From the NCBI RefSeq assembly GCF_003813865.1, contig NZ_RMVG01000012.1:1-64000 (forward strand): DNA of 64,000 nucleotides, written 5' to 3'. The position numbers and the translations under genes are program-made. The notes beneath the pieces are model-generated. The model saw nothing but the letters and a program-made list of their open reading frames with translations. It had not been told where the DNA came from and searched no databases. Each line of letters begins with the position of its first letter. The stretch's first letter is position 1. The stretch comes from Candidatus Pantoea deserta. Lineage in GTDB: Bacteria > Pseudomonadota > Gammaproteobacteria > Enterobacterales > Enterobacteriaceae. Shown here in pieces: positions 50,546-60,649 of this stretch.

Positions 50546-50950
50546 GTGGCGCTTTCCGTCTCCGCCTGGTTACAGCATAAAATCGACGACTATAAATTCG
50601 CGATACGCGATCTCACTGTCGATTTTTATATGGCTCAGGCAAAGCTCGACCGGGCAGACTGTTCCATTCATCAGCTGCGTCAGTTTAACGACACCTGTCT
50701 GGATATGGCGGAAGTTTGCCAAATCAACGGAGACGATCAGAGCTATCTGCACGCTCTGGGCAGACTACACCATCGCCTGATGCAGGAGATGGGCAACAGC
50801 AAACGCGATCGCCTGTTCCGCCTTCAGGCCTGCCAGCTGGCGCGCCTGTCCCTTACCCGCCTGTGCCATCAGCTGGCGCTGGTCGGAGAGTGGGATAAAG
50901 CGACCGCGTTGCAAAGCGACTTCATGCGTCACGCGGGCTGGATATTCTAA
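50546..50950 (+). CDS. Fur-regulated small helical protein of unknown function
   Basis: A 134-residue cytosolic protein without signal peptide or membrane helix. It is predicted to be almost wholly helical, rich in Gln, Leu, Arg and His, with five cysteines (DCSI, TCLD, VCQI, ACQL, LCHQ). I do not recognise its family, and it is not at this position in E. coli K-12. The GTG start has GAGG 8 bases upstream. Its promoter is covered by a near-consensus Fur box, so it should be made only when iron is scarce, alongside the neighbouring divergent suf operon. Confidence 0.8.
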   Translation: MALSVSAWLQHKIDDYKFAIRDLTVDFYMAQAKLDRADCSIHQLRQFNDTCLDMAEVCQINGDDQSYLHALGRLHHRLMQEMGNSKRDRLFRLQACQLARLSLTRLCHQLALVGEWDKATALQSDFMRHAGWIF

Positions 50951-50980
50951 TCCAGCCGCGCTGTGACGTCGCGCGCAATT

Positions 50981-53900
50981 TTAGGGGATTAATTCCAGCA
51001 GCGCCTGTAACGGATGGCGCATGCCGTTGCCTTCTACCCTCTTTACCTGGCTGCGGCAGGAAAAACCCGTCGCCAGGCAGCGCTGACGCGGCAGCTTTTG
51101 CAGCTGCGGATGCCATGACAGCGCGTAAATGCCCAGCGAGTTATCAAGGTTTTTGCTTTCGTGCCCGTAGGTGCCCGCCATGCCGCAGCAGCCGACGTTA
51201 ATGTTTTCCAGCTTCGCGCCAAAGCGGGAGAAGATGTCCTGCCACTGCCCTGGCGCGCCCGGCAGCGCCGTCACCTCGGTGCAGTGCGCAAACAGATACC
51301 AGCTTTCGCCGCCCTGCTGCTGCACGTTACGCGCGCTGACCACATCGCGCAGCCACTCATGCACCAGCTGCACATGAAAATCGCCGCGCCTGTCGCCGAG
51401 CGTCTGCTTATATTCGTCGCGATAGCAGAGCACCGTCGCGGGATCGACGCCCACCATCGGCATTCCCAGCTTCGCCACGCGATTAAGGAAGTCCGCCGTT
51501 TTGCCTGCGGTGCGCGCGAAGCGCTGTAGGAAGCCCTTCACGTGCTGCGCCTTACCGTTAGGCATAAAAGGCAACAGCACCGGACGCAGACCCAGCTTTT
51601 CGATCAGGCGAATAAAATCGGTAATCAGCCGCGCCTCATAGAAACTGGTAAAGGGATCCTGCACCACCAGCACCGTTCCGGCGCGCTGCTCGGCGCTCAG
51701 CGCCTCCAGCTTCTCCAGCGTCATACTCATCGCCGGATGGCCGCTCAGCTCCTGTTTCAGCGACGGCGACGACAGCAGCGGAAGATCCACCATGCCGATA
51801 TGGTTTTTGCTCAGCTCGCGCATCCACGGCTGTTTTAGGAAGAAATTAAAGGTCCTGGGGGCCTTTGCCATCAGCGGCGCATAGCTTTCCACCGCCGCGA
51901 CCAGGTGGTCGCTGACCGGACGCAGATAGCGCGTATGGTAAAGCTGTAAAAAGCGCGCGCGGAAGTCCGGCACGTCAATCTTTATCGGGCACTGGGTCGA
52001 ACAGGCTTTACAGGCCAGACAGCCGGACATCGCCTCATGCACCTCGTGAGAGAAGTCATATTCCCCTTTGCTGGCGTGCCAGCTGTTACGCATGCGGCCG
52101 ATCAGGGCGCGCAGCGAAAGCTGATTTTCCGGCAGCTGCCGCTCCAGCTGGAGCGGATCGACGCCCTGCTCCGCCAGCAGACGCAGCCACTCGCGCGTCA
52201 GGGTGGCGCGTCCTTTTGGCGAATGAATGCGGTTGCGGGTAATCTTCATTGACGGGCACATCGGGCTGCGCGCGTCAAAGTTGAAACAGAGACCGTTGCC
52301 GTTGCACTCCATCGCGCCGCGCCAGTCGCTGCGCACCGTCAGCGGGATCTGGCGGTCATAGCTGCCGCGCTTCACGGCATCGACCTGCATCATCGGCTCA
52401 TTGCTGCCTGTCGGCGTACAGATTTTGCCAGGGTTCATGCGATTAGCGGGATCGAACGCCGCCTTAATGTTGCGCAGTTCACCGAACAGGGTTTCACCAA
52501 AAAACGCCGGGCTGTACTGGGCGCGAAAGCCTTTGCCATGCTCGCCCCACAGCAGTCCGCCGTAGCGCGCGGTGAGCGCCACCACCTCGTCCGAAAGCGT
52601 TTTCATCAGCATCTCTTGCTGCGGATCGCACATATCGAGCGCCGGACGCACATGCAGCACGCCTGCATCCACGTGGCCAAACATGCCGTAGCTCAGACCG
52701 TGGCTATCGAGCAGCGCGCGAAACTCAACGATGTAGTCGGCAAGGTTTTCCGGCGGCACGGCGGTATCTTCCACAAAAGGAATCGGTTTGGCGCGGCCTT
52801 TGGCGTTGCCCAGCAACCCTACCGCCTTTTTACGCATGTTATAGATGCGCTCAATGCCGTCGAGATCCTGACACAGCTGATAGCCGATAACGCCGCCCTC
52901 GCGCTGCGCCATCAGGCTATCCAGCCGCGCGCAGAGCGCGCTTACCTGCTGCTCAATCAGCGCGCCGTCGTCGCCAGCAAACTCCACGATGTTCAGGCCG
53001 AGCATCTCCTGATCCGGCACATCGGTAATCAGCTCGCGCACCGAGTGCCAGACAATGTCTTCCCGCGCCAGGTTCAGCACTTTTGAGTCTACGGTTTCAA
53101 CCGACAGCGCTCTGGCCTCCACCATCAGCGGCGCGTTGCGCAGAGCAGAATCGAACGAGTCGTACTTGATATTCACCAGGCGGCGCACTTTCGGGATCGG
53201 CGTAATGTCGAGCCGCGCCTCGGTGATAAACGCCAGCGTGCCTTCCGCGCCGCACAGAATGCGCGTCAGATCGAAAGTCTGCATGTCGTCGCTAAACACA
53301 TGACGCAGGTCGTAACCGGTCAGGAAGCGGTTAAGCTTTGGAAATTTTTCCAGTATCAGCGCGCGCTGTTCACGGCATCGCGTCAGCACCTGCTGGTAGA
53401 TGCGTCCTTCCGGCGTCGGCGTCTGCGCCAGGGTTTCCGCCAGCGCCGTGGCCATCGGCCGGGTATCGAGAATATCGCCGCCGAGCAAGACCGCGCGTAG
53501 CCCCAGCACGTGGTCCGAGGTTTTCCCGTAGACCAGCGAACCCTGACCAGAGGCGTCCGTATTGATCATCCCGCCCAGCGTGGCGCGGTTGCTGGTGGAC
53601 AGCTCTGGCGAAAAGAAGAAGCCGTAAGGCTTAAGCCACGCGTTAAGCTGATCCTTAACGACGCCCGCCTCGACGCGCACCCAGCCCTGCTCAGGGTTAA
53701 TCTCCAGGATACGGTTCATATGGCGCGACATGTCCACCACAATGCCCTGATTCAGCGACTGGCCATTGGTGCCGGTACCGCCGCCGCGCGGCGTAAAGAT
53801 CAGCTCTCTGAATCGTTCCTCGCCCGCTACGCGCGCGATCAGCGCCACATCAGCAGTGGAACGGGGAAACAGCACCGCATCCGGCAACAGCTGATAAATA

Positions 53901-54037
53901 CTGTTATCGGTGGACATTAACAGGCGGTCGGCATAGCTGGTGGCGGTGTCGCCGGTGAAACCCTGCGCTTGTAGCGCTTCAAGGAATGTCAGCACCCGCT
54001 GAACAAGGCCAGGCGCCTGAGAAATCTGTGGGATCAT
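50981..54037 (-). CDS. ydiJ: YdiJ, FAD-linked D-2-hydroxyacid dehydrogenase with Fe-S domain
   Basis: A 1018-residue flavoprotein, the same length as in E. coli, where it is reported to oxidise D-2-hydroxyglutarate. Order: PCMH-type FAD-binding domain (FTPRGGGTGTNGQSLNQG, near residue 80), FAD-oxidase C-terminal domain, a ferredoxin-type 4Fe-4S motif (GCLACKACSTQCPIKID, near 672) and C-terminal CCG region (VGCCGMAGTYG). Confidence 0.95.
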   Translation of the reverse strand: MIPQISQAPGLVQRVLTFLEALQAQGFTGDTATSYADRLLMSTDNSIYQLLPDAVLFPRSTADVALIARVAGEERFRELIFTPRGGGTGTNGQSLNQGIVVDMSRHMNRILEINPEQGWVRVEAGVVKDQLNAWLKPYGFFFSPELSTSNRATLGGMINTDASGQGSLVYGKTSDHVLGLRAVLLGGDILDTRPMATALAETLAQTPTPEGRIYQQVLTRCREQRALILEKFPKLNRFLTGYDLRHVFSDDMQTFDLTRILCGAEGTLAFITEARLDITPIPKVRRLVNIKYDSFDSALRNAPLMVEARALSVETVDSKVLNLAREDIVWHSVRELITDVPDQEMLGLNIVEFAGDDGALIEQQVSALCARLDSLMAQREGGVIGYQLCQDLDGIERIYNMRKKAVGLLGNAKGRAKPIPFVEDTAVPPENLADYIVEFRALLDSHGLSYGMFGHVDAGVLHVRPALDMCDPQQEMLMKTLSDEVVALTARYGGLLWGEHGKGFRAQYSPAFFGETLFGELRNIKAAFDPANRMNPGKICTPTGSNEPMMQVDAVKRGSYDRQIPLTVRSDWRGAMECNGNGLCFNFDARSPMCPSMKITRNRIHSPKGRATLTREWLRLLAEQGVDPLQLERQLPENQLSLRALIGRMRNSWHASKGEYDFSHEVHEAMSGCLACKACSTQCPIKIDVPDFRARFLQLYHTRYLRPVSDHLVAAVESYAPLMAKAPRTFNFFLKQPWMRELSKNHIGMVDLPLLSSPSLKQELSGHPAMSMTLEKLEALSAEQRAGTVLVVQDPFTSFYEARLITDFIRLIEKLGLRPVLLPFMPNGKAQHVKGFLQRFARTAGKTADFLNRVAKLGMPMVGVDPATVLCYRDEYKQTLGDRRGDFHVQLVHEWLRDVVSARNVQQQGGESWYLFAHCTEVTALPGAPGQWQDIFSRFGAKLENINVGCCGMAGTYGHESKNLDNSLGIYALSWHPQLQKLPRQRCLATGFSCRSQVKRVEGNGMRHPLQALLELIP

Positions 54038-54244
54038 TGTTGTAAGACCAGGATGTTGTATACGTTTGCGTTGTCTTTATTTGTCTGAACGCTCCGTTTT
54101 AACACATTTTTATGCCGCTGGCTGTTTTTTCAGAATGGGGAAAAACCCCTTCTTAATGCTCTGTTTAATGCCGGCAAAATAGCTCATCATTAGGTCGGGC
54201 CTGTTTGCCCTTTAATGAAGGATTATTTGAGGTCGTTATCAGTT

Positions 54245-55363
54245 ATGAAAAATCTGCACCGCACCACGGATTTGCCGCAGATGCTGTTTACGCTGATGTT
54301 TATCTTATTGATGATCGTCGCCTGCATCTGGATAGTACAGCCTTTTATTTTAGGGTTTGCCTGGGCGAGTATGGTGGTCATTGCTACCTGGCCGCTGATG
54401 CTGCGCGTGCAGCGACTGCTCTGGAACCGGCGCTCGCTGGCGGTCATCGTCATGACGCTGCTGCTGCTGCTGCTGTTTATTATTCCGACCACGCTGCTGG
54501 TTAACAGCCTGATTGACAACAGCGCGCCCGTGATCGCCTGGGCGACTCAGGGCCATATGGAGATGCCGAAGCTGCTGTGGCTCAACGATGTTCCGGCGAT
54601 TGGCGATAAACTCTTCTCCAGCTACCACAAACTGATTGCGGGCGGCGGCTCCGCCGTTATGGCCAAGCTGCAACCCTACGTTGGCCGCACCACCGGCTTT
54701 TTTGTGGCGCAGGCGGGCCATTTTGGCCGACTGATGATCCATCTGGGCGTGATGCTGCTGTTCAGCGCGCTGCTGTTCTGGCGCGGCGAGCAGGCGGCGC
54801 AGGGGATCCGCCATTTCGCTTTTCGCATGGCGGGTCGTCGCGGCGACGCCACGGTGCTGCTGGCCGGTCAGGCTATTCGCGCCGTCGCGCTGGGCGTGGT
54901 GGTAACGGCGCTGGTACAGGGCGTGTTAGGCGGCATCGGACTGGCGCTCTCCGGCATTCCCTACGCCACGCTGCTCACCGTGCTGATGATCCTCTGCTGT
55001 CTGGTACAAATCGGGCCACTTATCGTGCTGGTTCCTGCTATTGTCTGGCTCTACTGGAGCGGCGACACCACCTGGGGCACGGTGCTGCTGATCTGGAGCT
55101 GCGTGGTCGGCACGCTGGATAACGTGCTGCGTCCGGTGCTGATTAGAATGGGTGCCGATCTGCCGATGATTTTGATCCTTTCAGGCGTTATCGGCGGACT
55201 GGTAGCCTTTGGCCTGATTGGCCTGTTTATCGGTCCCGTCGTGCTGGCAGTCTCCTATCGACTGGTTTCCGTCTGGATGCATGAGGCGCCGGCGCCTTCG
55301 GACGATCCGGCGAGCGTGGTGGATATTTTGTCTGACCACGATGACGAGCATTTGCCTTCCTGA
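54245..55363 (+). CDS. ydiK: YdiK, AI-2E family inner-membrane protein
   Basis: A 372-residue UPF0118/AI-2E-family transporter-like protein with about eight membrane helices, conserved WIVQPFILGFAWASMVVIA near the start and LPMILILSGVIGGL near the end. The start at 54245 matches the family length; an ATG at 54215 would add ten residues. Function unknown. Divergent from ydiJ across a 207-base gap containing a GGGG/CCCC hairpin. Confidence 0.9.
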   Translation: MKNLHRTTDLPQMLFTLMFILLMIVACIWIVQPFILGFAWASMVVIATWPLMLRVQRLLWNRRSLAVIVMTLLLLLLFIIPTTLLVNSLIDNSAPVIAWATQGHMEMPKLLWLNDVPAIGDKLFSSYHKLIAGGGSAVMAKLQPYVGRTTGFFVAQAGHFGRLMIHLGVMLLFSALLFWRGEQAAQGIRHFAFRMAGRRGDATVLLAGQAIRAVALGVVVTALVQGVLGGIGLALSGIPYATLLTVLMILCCLVQIGPLIVLVPAIVWLYWSGDTTWGTVLLIWSCVVGTLDNVLRPVLIRMGADLPMILILSGVIGGLVAFGLIGLFIGPVVLAVSYRLVSVWMHEAPAPSDDPASVVDILSDHDDEHLPS

Positions 55364-55373
55364 AGCAGGCGTA

Positions 55374-55391
55374 AGGGCAGTTAACTGCCCT
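55374..55391 (+). terminator. Palindromic hairpin after ydiK
   Basis: AGGGCAGTTAACTGCCCT is a perfect 18-bp inverted repeat 10 bases past the ydiK stop, but no proper T-run follows. Downstream, 55446-55478 forms a nested hairpin (CGCAGAT / ATCTGCG around GGCC / GGCC) of unknown role. Confidence 0.5.
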
Positions 55392-55558
55392 GATTCATTT
55401 TCGTCACGTAAATATTTTTTTTCATTAGCAGCTTTTAAGAAAAAACGCAGATTTCGGCCATGAGGCCGCATATCTGCGGCGAATAGTTTATTTTTCACAC
55501 TGTATTGCCTGACTTTTCCCATAAAAGACGTGACAAAAGTTTACTGGCTTTAAACTAA

Positions 55559-55572
55559 TAAGAGGATTCTTA
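55559..55572 (+). promoter_or_regulatory. RcsB box upstream of rprA
   Basis: TAAGAGGATTCTTA is an inverted repeat with TAAGA and TCTTA arms, close to the RcsAB box. It lies about 45 bases before the rprA start, consistent with the known activation of rprA by RcsB in E. coli. Confidence 0.7.
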
Positions 55573-55609
55573 AAGACTCAGAGCGGCGCGGTGAATAACA
55601 TGATTCCAT

Positions 55610-55715
55610 AGTTTGAAATCAACCCACTGATTTTTAAACAACCTTTTTCCCCTGAGTAAAGTGAAGAATTGCTGTGTGTAGTCTTTGCCCATCCCCTGTG
55701 ATGGGCTTTTTTTTT
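55610..55715 (+). ncRNA. rprA: RprA small regulatory RNA
   Basis: Hfq-dependent sRNA of about 105 nt that activates rpoS translation and represses other targets under envelope stress. The 3' half is nearly identical to E. coli RprA: CCCCTGAGTAAAGTGAAGAA, then TTGCTGTGTGTAGTCTTTG, then the terminator hairpin GCCCATC/GATGGGC and nine T residues. The first stem-loop is diverged in sequence but preserved in shape (GTTTGAAATCA / TGATTTTTAAAC). It lies after ydiK as in E. coli. The 5' end is estimated. Confidence 0.93.
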
Positions 55716-55729
55716 GGCCGAAGAAAAGT

Positions 55730-55752
55730 AAAAAGGCCAGCAAAGCTGGCCT
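55730..55752 (-). terminator. Terminator of ppsA
   Basis: GGCCAGC / GCTGGCC stem, 3-base loop, then five T residues on the minus strand. Confidence 0.88.
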
Positions 55753-55777
55753 CTGTATGACTATTTTCTCTGTGAAA

Positions 55778-58162
55778 TCATGCGGTTTTGCTTAACTCCG
55801 CCAGCGATAGCCAGGTTTCCACCACGGTATCCGGGTTGAGTGACAGGCTGTCGATGCCCTCTTCCATTAGCCAGGCTGCAAAGTCCTGATGGTCGGAAGG
55901 TCCCTGCCCGCAGATACCGACATATTTTCCCTGCTTCTTCGCCGCCTGAATCGCCATCGACAGCAGCGCCTTGACCGCGTCGTTGCGCTCGTCAAACAGG
56001 GCGGAGACCACGCCAGAGTCGCGGTCCAGGCCCAGCGCGAGCTGTGTCATGTCGTTCGATCCAATAGAGAAGCCGTCAAAGTGCGCCAGGAACTGCTCGG
56101 CCAGCAGGGCGTTGGAGGGGATTTCGCACATCATAATCACCTTCAGCCCGTTTTCGCCGCGCTTCAGCCCCTGACGCGCCAGCTCATCGACCACCGCCTC
56201 CGCCTGCGCCACGGTACGCACGAAGGGGATCATGATTTCGACGTTGGTGAGTCCCATTTCATTGCGAACACGCTTAACCGCCTCACACTCCAGCGCGAAG
56301 CAGTCACGGAAGCTGTCCGCGACATAGCGGCCGGCGCCGCGGAAGCCCAGCATTGGGTTCTCTTCTTCCGGCTCGTAACGCTCGCCGCCGACTAAATTGG
56401 CGTACTCATTCGATTTAAAGTCCGAAAGGCGCACAATCACACGTTTTGGCGCAAAGGCGGCTCCCAGCGTAGCGATCCCCTCCGTCAGGCGGGCGATATA
56501 GAATTCAACCGGATCGTCAAAGCCCTTCATCATGGCGCGAATCTGCTGTTGCAGCTCCGGCGTTTGCTGCTCGAACTCCAGCAGCGCTTTGGGATGCACG
56601 CCAATCATGCGGTTGATAATAAACTCCAGCCGCGCCAGGCCTACGCCTTCGTTTGGCAGGCAGGCGAAGTCGAACGCGCGATCGGGATTGCCCACGTTCA
56701 TCATGATTTTCAGCGGGAGCGCGGGCATCTCATCCACCTGCGAACTGGTGACTTCGAAATCCAGCAGATCGCTATAGACGTAGCCGGTATCGCCTTCCGC
56801 GCAGGAGACGGTCACGTTATTGCCATCTTTCAGACGTTCCGTCGCGTCGCCGCAGCCTACTACCGCCGGGATCCCCAGCTCGCGCGCGATAATCGCCGCG
56901 TGGCAGGTGCGGCCGCCGCGGTTGGTGACGATTGCCGAGGCTTTTTTCATGATCGGTTCCCAGTCCGGGTCGGTCATATCGGTAACCAGCACGTCGCCTT
57001 TCTCAATACGGTTCATCTCGCTGATGTCGTGAATCACCTTCACTTCGCCTGCGCCAATGCGATGGCCGATAGCGCGCCCTTCCACCACCACGTTGCCTTT
57101 GCCTTGCAGGTTATAGCGCTCCATCACCTGACCGTTGGAACGCACGGTTTCCGGACGCGCCTGAACGATAAACAGTTTTCCGGTATGGCCGTCTTTGGCC
57201 CATTCGATATCCATCGGGCGTTGGTAATGCTGTTCGATCAGCACCGCCTGCCGCGCCAGCGCCTGCACCTCTTCATCAGTCAGCGAGAAACGGTCGCGCT
57301 CGCTTTCCGGCACATCCTCAATCCGCACCTGTTCGCCGTGAGACTGCGAGTCGGCGTAGACCATCCGCACTTTTTTCGATCCCATATTACGGCGCACGAT
57401 AGCCGGGCGGTTAGCCGCCAGCGTCGGCTTATGGACATAGAACTCATCGGGGTTGACCGCGCCCTGCACGACCATCTCTCCCAGGCCAAACGCCGAGGTG
57501 ATAAACACCACCTGATCAAAGCCGGACTCGGTATCGATGGTGAACATCACGCCTGACGACGCCAGATCGGAGCGCACCATGCGCTGCACGCCCGCCGACA
57601 GCGCGACGCCGCGATGGTCATAGCCCTGATGCACGCGGTAGGAGATAGCGCGATCGTTGAACAGCGAGGCGTAAACGTGCTTCACGGCGATAATCACCGC
57701 GTCATAGCCCTGCACGTTAAGGAAGGTCTCCTGTTGACCGGCGAAGGAGGCATCCGGCATATCTTCCGCCGTGGCGGAGGAGCGCACGGCGAACGACGCT
57801 TCCGCATCGTCGGAAGAGAGCTGCTCGTAAGCCTCGCGAATAGCCGTTTCCAGCTCTGGCTGGAACGGGGTATCCACGACCCACTGACGGATCTGCTTAC
57901 CGGCTTTCGCCAGTTCATCAACGTCATCAACATTGGTCTTGTCCAGTAAATCGTAAATGCGCTGGTTAAGGCCGCTCTGATCGAGGAACTGATTAAAGGC
58001 ATAAGAGGTCGTCGCATAGCCGTTGGGCACGGAAACGCCCAGCGACGACAAATTAGTAATCATTTCACCCAGAGAGGCATTCTTTCCTCCCACGCGATCG
58101 ACATCATGCATGCCAAGCTGGTTATACCAGAGCACTAACGGCTGTTCGCCTGTAATGGACAT
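55778..58162 (-). CDS. ppsA: Phosphoenolpyruvate synthase
   Basis: A 794-residue enzyme converting pyruvate and ATP to phosphoenolpyruvate for gluconeogenesis. The catalytic phospho-histidine is in [15 protein letters not shown]; the N-terminal ATP-grasp domain starts [11 protein letters not shown] and the C-terminal PEP-binding barrel has [13 protein letters not shown]. Upstream open extension is not conserved. It is divergent from ppsR. Confidence 0.98.
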   Translation of the reverse strand: MSITGEQPLVLWYNQLGMHDVDRVGGKNASLGEMITNLSSLGVSVPNGYATTSYAFNQFLDQSGLNQRIYDLLDKTNVDDVDELAKAGKQIRQWVVDTPFQPELETAIREAYEQLSSDDAEASFAVRSSATAEDMPDASFAGQQETFLNVQGYDAVIIAVKHVYASLFNDRAISYRVHQGYDHRGVALSAGVQRMVRSDLASSGVMFTIDTESGFDQVVFITSAFGLGEMVVQGAVNPDEFYVHKPTLAANRPAIVRRNMGSKKVRMVYADSQSHGEQVRIEDVPESERDRFSLTDEEVQALARQAVLIEQHYQRPMDIEWAKDGHTGKLFIVQARPETVRSNGQVMERYNLQGKGNVVVEGRAIGHRIGAGEVKVIHDISEMNRIEKGDVLVTDMTDPDWEPIMKKASAIVTNRGGRTCHAAIIARELGIPAVVGCGDATERLKDGNNVTVSCAEGDTGYVYSDLLDFEVTSSQVDEMPALPLKIMMNVGNPDRAFDFACLPNEGVGLARLEFIINRMIGVHPKALLEFEQQTPELQQQIRAMMKGFDDPVEFYIARLTEGIATLGAAFAPKRVIVRLSDFKSNEYANLVGGERYEPEEENPMLGFRGAGRYVADSFRDCFALECEAVKRVRNEMGLTNVEIMIPFVRTVAQAEAVVDELARQGLKRGENGLKVIMMCEIPSNALLAEQFLAHFDGFSIGSNDMTQLALGLDRDSGVVSALFDERNDAVKALLSMAIQAAKKQGKYVGICGQGPSDHQDFAAWLMEEGIDSLSLNPDTVVETWLSLAELSKTA

Positions 58163-58252
58163 CGGGATTATCCTTTTAAGAATGAATGGGCACATGGAAC
58201 ATTTTGCTATTCGCAAAATTAGCCTGGCACAATGGCGAAATAATAACTAAGT

Positions 58253-58266
58253 GTTGAATCGTTAAA
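58253..58266 (-). promoter_or_regulatory. Cra-like activator site of ppsA
   Basis: GTTGAATCGTTAAA (plus strand) matches the Cra half-palindrome TGAAWCGNT. It is centred about 50 bases upstream of a ppsA start predicted from the minus-strand -10 TAATTT (58222-58217). Cra activates ppsA in E. coli from an equivalent position. The 456-base gap to ppsR also holds two TTGCGCAA palindromes (58315-58322 and 58397-58404). Confidence 0.6.
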
Positions 58267-58618
58267 GCGCCAACTGGCGAGCAAATTAGGAATTGTTCTG
58301 ATAATTACCCGCTGTTGCGCAAAGCGGCTATTTTTCGCTAACTCTCTGATGCCGCTGCGTTTGATTAGATTTCAGCAGCTTAGCAAGCATTTCCTGTTGC
58401 GCAACAAACCGCAGGCCTATTTCTCCTGGCGACACGGCAGAGGAGGCAACCGATAAAGTAAAACCACATTTCATTATTTCACGGCTGCGTTTCCGCTGCC
58501 GCCGTCCGTAAAAATAGAAAGTTCACATTATTTAAATATGGATTTTTTATTTTGTTCATACTGGCGGCCTAAAGCTGCTAACGTAATTGCTGTCCCTGTC
58601 TGCGAAAGGTAAATATTC

Positions 58619-59446
58619 ATGAGTAGCGAAAGAAGCGTATTTTATATCTCAGACGGCACCGCGATTACGGCGGAAGTGCTGGGCCATGCAGTGCTGTCGC
58701 AGTTCCCTGTCGCCATCAACAGTCTTACGCTGCCTTTTGTCGAAAATGTGCAGCGCGCTCAGGCAGTTAAGGCGCAAATTAACGCCCTCTACCAGAAAAG
58801 CGGCGTACGCCCGCTGGTCTTCTTTTCCATCGTCACGCCGGAAGTCCGTGACATCATTATGCAGAGCGAGGGATTTTGTCAGGATATTGTGCAGGCGCTG
58901 GTGGCCCCTTTGCAGGAAGAGCTGGGGCTGGCGCCCGCGCCGGTGGCGCATCGGACGCACGGGCTGGACGCCAGCAATCTGGGTAAATATGACGCGCGCA
59001 TCGCCGCCATTGATTACACCCTTGCTCACGATGACGGCATCTCGCTGCGAGGTCTGGAAGATGCGCAGGTGATCCTGCTGGGCGTGTCGCGCTGCGGTAA
59101 AACCCCCACCAGCCTCTACCTGGCGATGCAGTTTGGCATCCGCGCGGCCAACTACCCTTTTATCGCCGACGATATGGACAACCTGAAGCTGCCCGCCGCG
59201 CTGCGCCCGTTTCAGCATAAGCTGTTTGGTTTAACCATCGATCCCGAACGTCTCGCCGCCATCCGCCAGGAGCGCGCGGAAAATACCCGTTACGCCTCAA
59301 TGCGCCAGTGTCGGCTGGAAGTAGGCGAAGTCGAAGCGCTGTTTCGTACCCACCAGATCCGCTATCTCAACAGCACTAACTACTCTGTTGAGGAGATCGC
59401 CACCAAAATTCTCGACATTATGGGCCTGACGCGCCGTATGTACTGA
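58619..59446 (+). CDS. ppsR: PpsR, PEP synthase regulatory kinase/pyrophosphorylase
   Basis: A 275-residue DUF299 protein that inactivates PpsA by ADP-dependent phosphorylation and reactivates it by phosphorolysis. The P-loop is [15 protein letters not shown] (near residue 152). Ends [11 protein letters not shown]. Divergent from its target ppsA, as in E. coli. A GAAAGG ribosome site precedes the ATG. An 11-bp hairpin (CTGACGGCAGC / GCTGCCGTCAG, 59451-59487) follows the stop. Confidence 0.97.
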   Translation: MSSERSVFYISDGTAITAEVLGHAVLSQFPVAINSLTLPFVENVQRAQAVKAQINALYQKSGVRPLVFFSIVTPEVRDIIMQSEGFCQDIVQALVAPLQEELGLAPAPVAHRTHGLDASNLGKYDARIAAIDYTLAHDDGISLRGLEDAQVILLGVSRCGKTPTSLYLAMQFGIRAANYPFIADDMDNLKLPAALRPFQHKLFGLTIDPERLAAIRQERAENTRYASMRQCRLEVGEVEALFRTHQIRYLNSTNYSVEEIATKILDIMGLTRRMY

Positions 59447-59598
59447 GCCGCTGACGGCAGCCTGATGTAAAGCGCCGCTGCCGTCAGAAAAAATTTCATT
59501 TCAGTTTATAGGGTTGCATTCGAAGGCTAATAATTTATTGTGAGCATCATCACTTCCCGGTATGTCACCGTTGCGAAGAAAAAGCTTTCGAGATCCTC

Positions 59599-60645
59599 AT
59601 GAATAAAACAGATGAACTGCGTACGGCACGCATCGGCAGCCTGATCACCCCTGCCGCGCTGGCGGCAGACCACCCGCTCTCCGATGACGTTGCGAACGTT
59701 GTCACCCAGGCGCGCCAGCGCATCTCCCGCATCCTGACCGGCGAAGACGCGCGTCTGCTGGTGATAACAGGTCCTTGCTCGTTGCACGATCCGCGCGCGG
59801 CGCTCGACTATGCGCAGCGCCTGAATGCGCTGCGCACGCGCTACGCCGATCGCCTTGAGATTGTGATGCGCACCTATTTCGAGAAGCCGCGTACCGTGGT
59901 GGGCTGGAAAGGTCTGATCTCCGATCCCGATCTGGACGGCAGTTTCGACGTCAATCGCGGTATCGGTCTGGCGCGCCGGATACTGCTGGACATCAACCGC
60001 CTCGGCCTACCCACCGCGACCGAATTTCTCGATATGGTTACCGGTCAGTTTATCGCCGATCTGATCAGCTGGGGCGCCATTGGCGCGCGCACCACCGAAA
60101 GTCAGATCCATCGCGAAATGGCCTCCGCGCTCTCCTGTCCGGTAGGCTTTAAAAACGGCACCGACGGCAACGTTCGCATCGCAGTCGATGCGATTCGCGC
60201 GTCACGCGCCAGCCATATGTTTTTGTCGCCCGATAAGAACGGTCAGATGACGATTTATCAGACCAGCGGCAATCCTCACGGCCATGTGATCCTGCGCGGC
60301 GGCAAAGCGCCCAACTACCATGCAGAGGACGTAGCGGCGGCGGCGGCCAGCCTGCGCGAATTTAATCTGCCGGAACAGCTGGTGATTGACTTCAGCCACG
60401 GCAACTGCCTGAAGCAGCATCGCCGGCAGATGGACGTGGCTGCTGATGTGGCGCAGCAAATCCGCGCCGGATCGCGCGCGGTAGCGGGCGTCATGATTGA
60501 AAGCTTTATCGAAGAGGGAAATCAGAAGGTAGTGGCGGGTGAGCCGCTGGTGTACGGCCAGTCGATTACCGATCCCTGCCTCGGCTGGCAGCAAAGCGAA
60601 ACCGTGCTGTCACTGCTGGCCGAGGCGGTAGAGAGTCGCTTTTAA
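59599..60645 (+). CDS. aroH: Tryptophan-sensitive DAHP synthase
   Basis: A 348-residue 3-deoxy-7-phosphoheptulonate synthase, first step of the shikimate pathway. It matches AroH rather than AroF or AroG (start MNKTDELRTARIGSL; FLSPDKNGQMTIYQTSGNP). Catalytic blocks LVITGPCSLHDP and VGFKNGTDG are intact. No canonical TrpR operator (CTAGTTAACTAG type) was found in the 152 bases upstream, unlike E. coli. Confidence 0.96.
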   Translation: MNKTDELRTARIGSLITPAALAADHPLSDDVANVVTQARQRISRILTGEDARLLVITGPCSLHDPRAALDYAQRLNALRTRYADRLEIVMRTYFEKPRTVVGWKGLISDPDLDGSFDVNRGIGLARRILLDINRLGLPTATEFLDMVTGQFIADLISWGAIGARTTESQIHREMASALSCPVGFKNGTDGNVRIAVDAIRASRASHMFLSPDKNGQMTIYQTSGNPHGHVILRGGKAPNYHAEDVAAAAASLREFNLPEQLVIDFSHGNCLKQHRRQMDVAADVAQQIRAGSRAVAGVMIESFIEEGNQKVVAGEPLVYGQSITDPCLGWQQSETVLSLLAEAVESRF

Positions 60646-60649
60646 CCCG

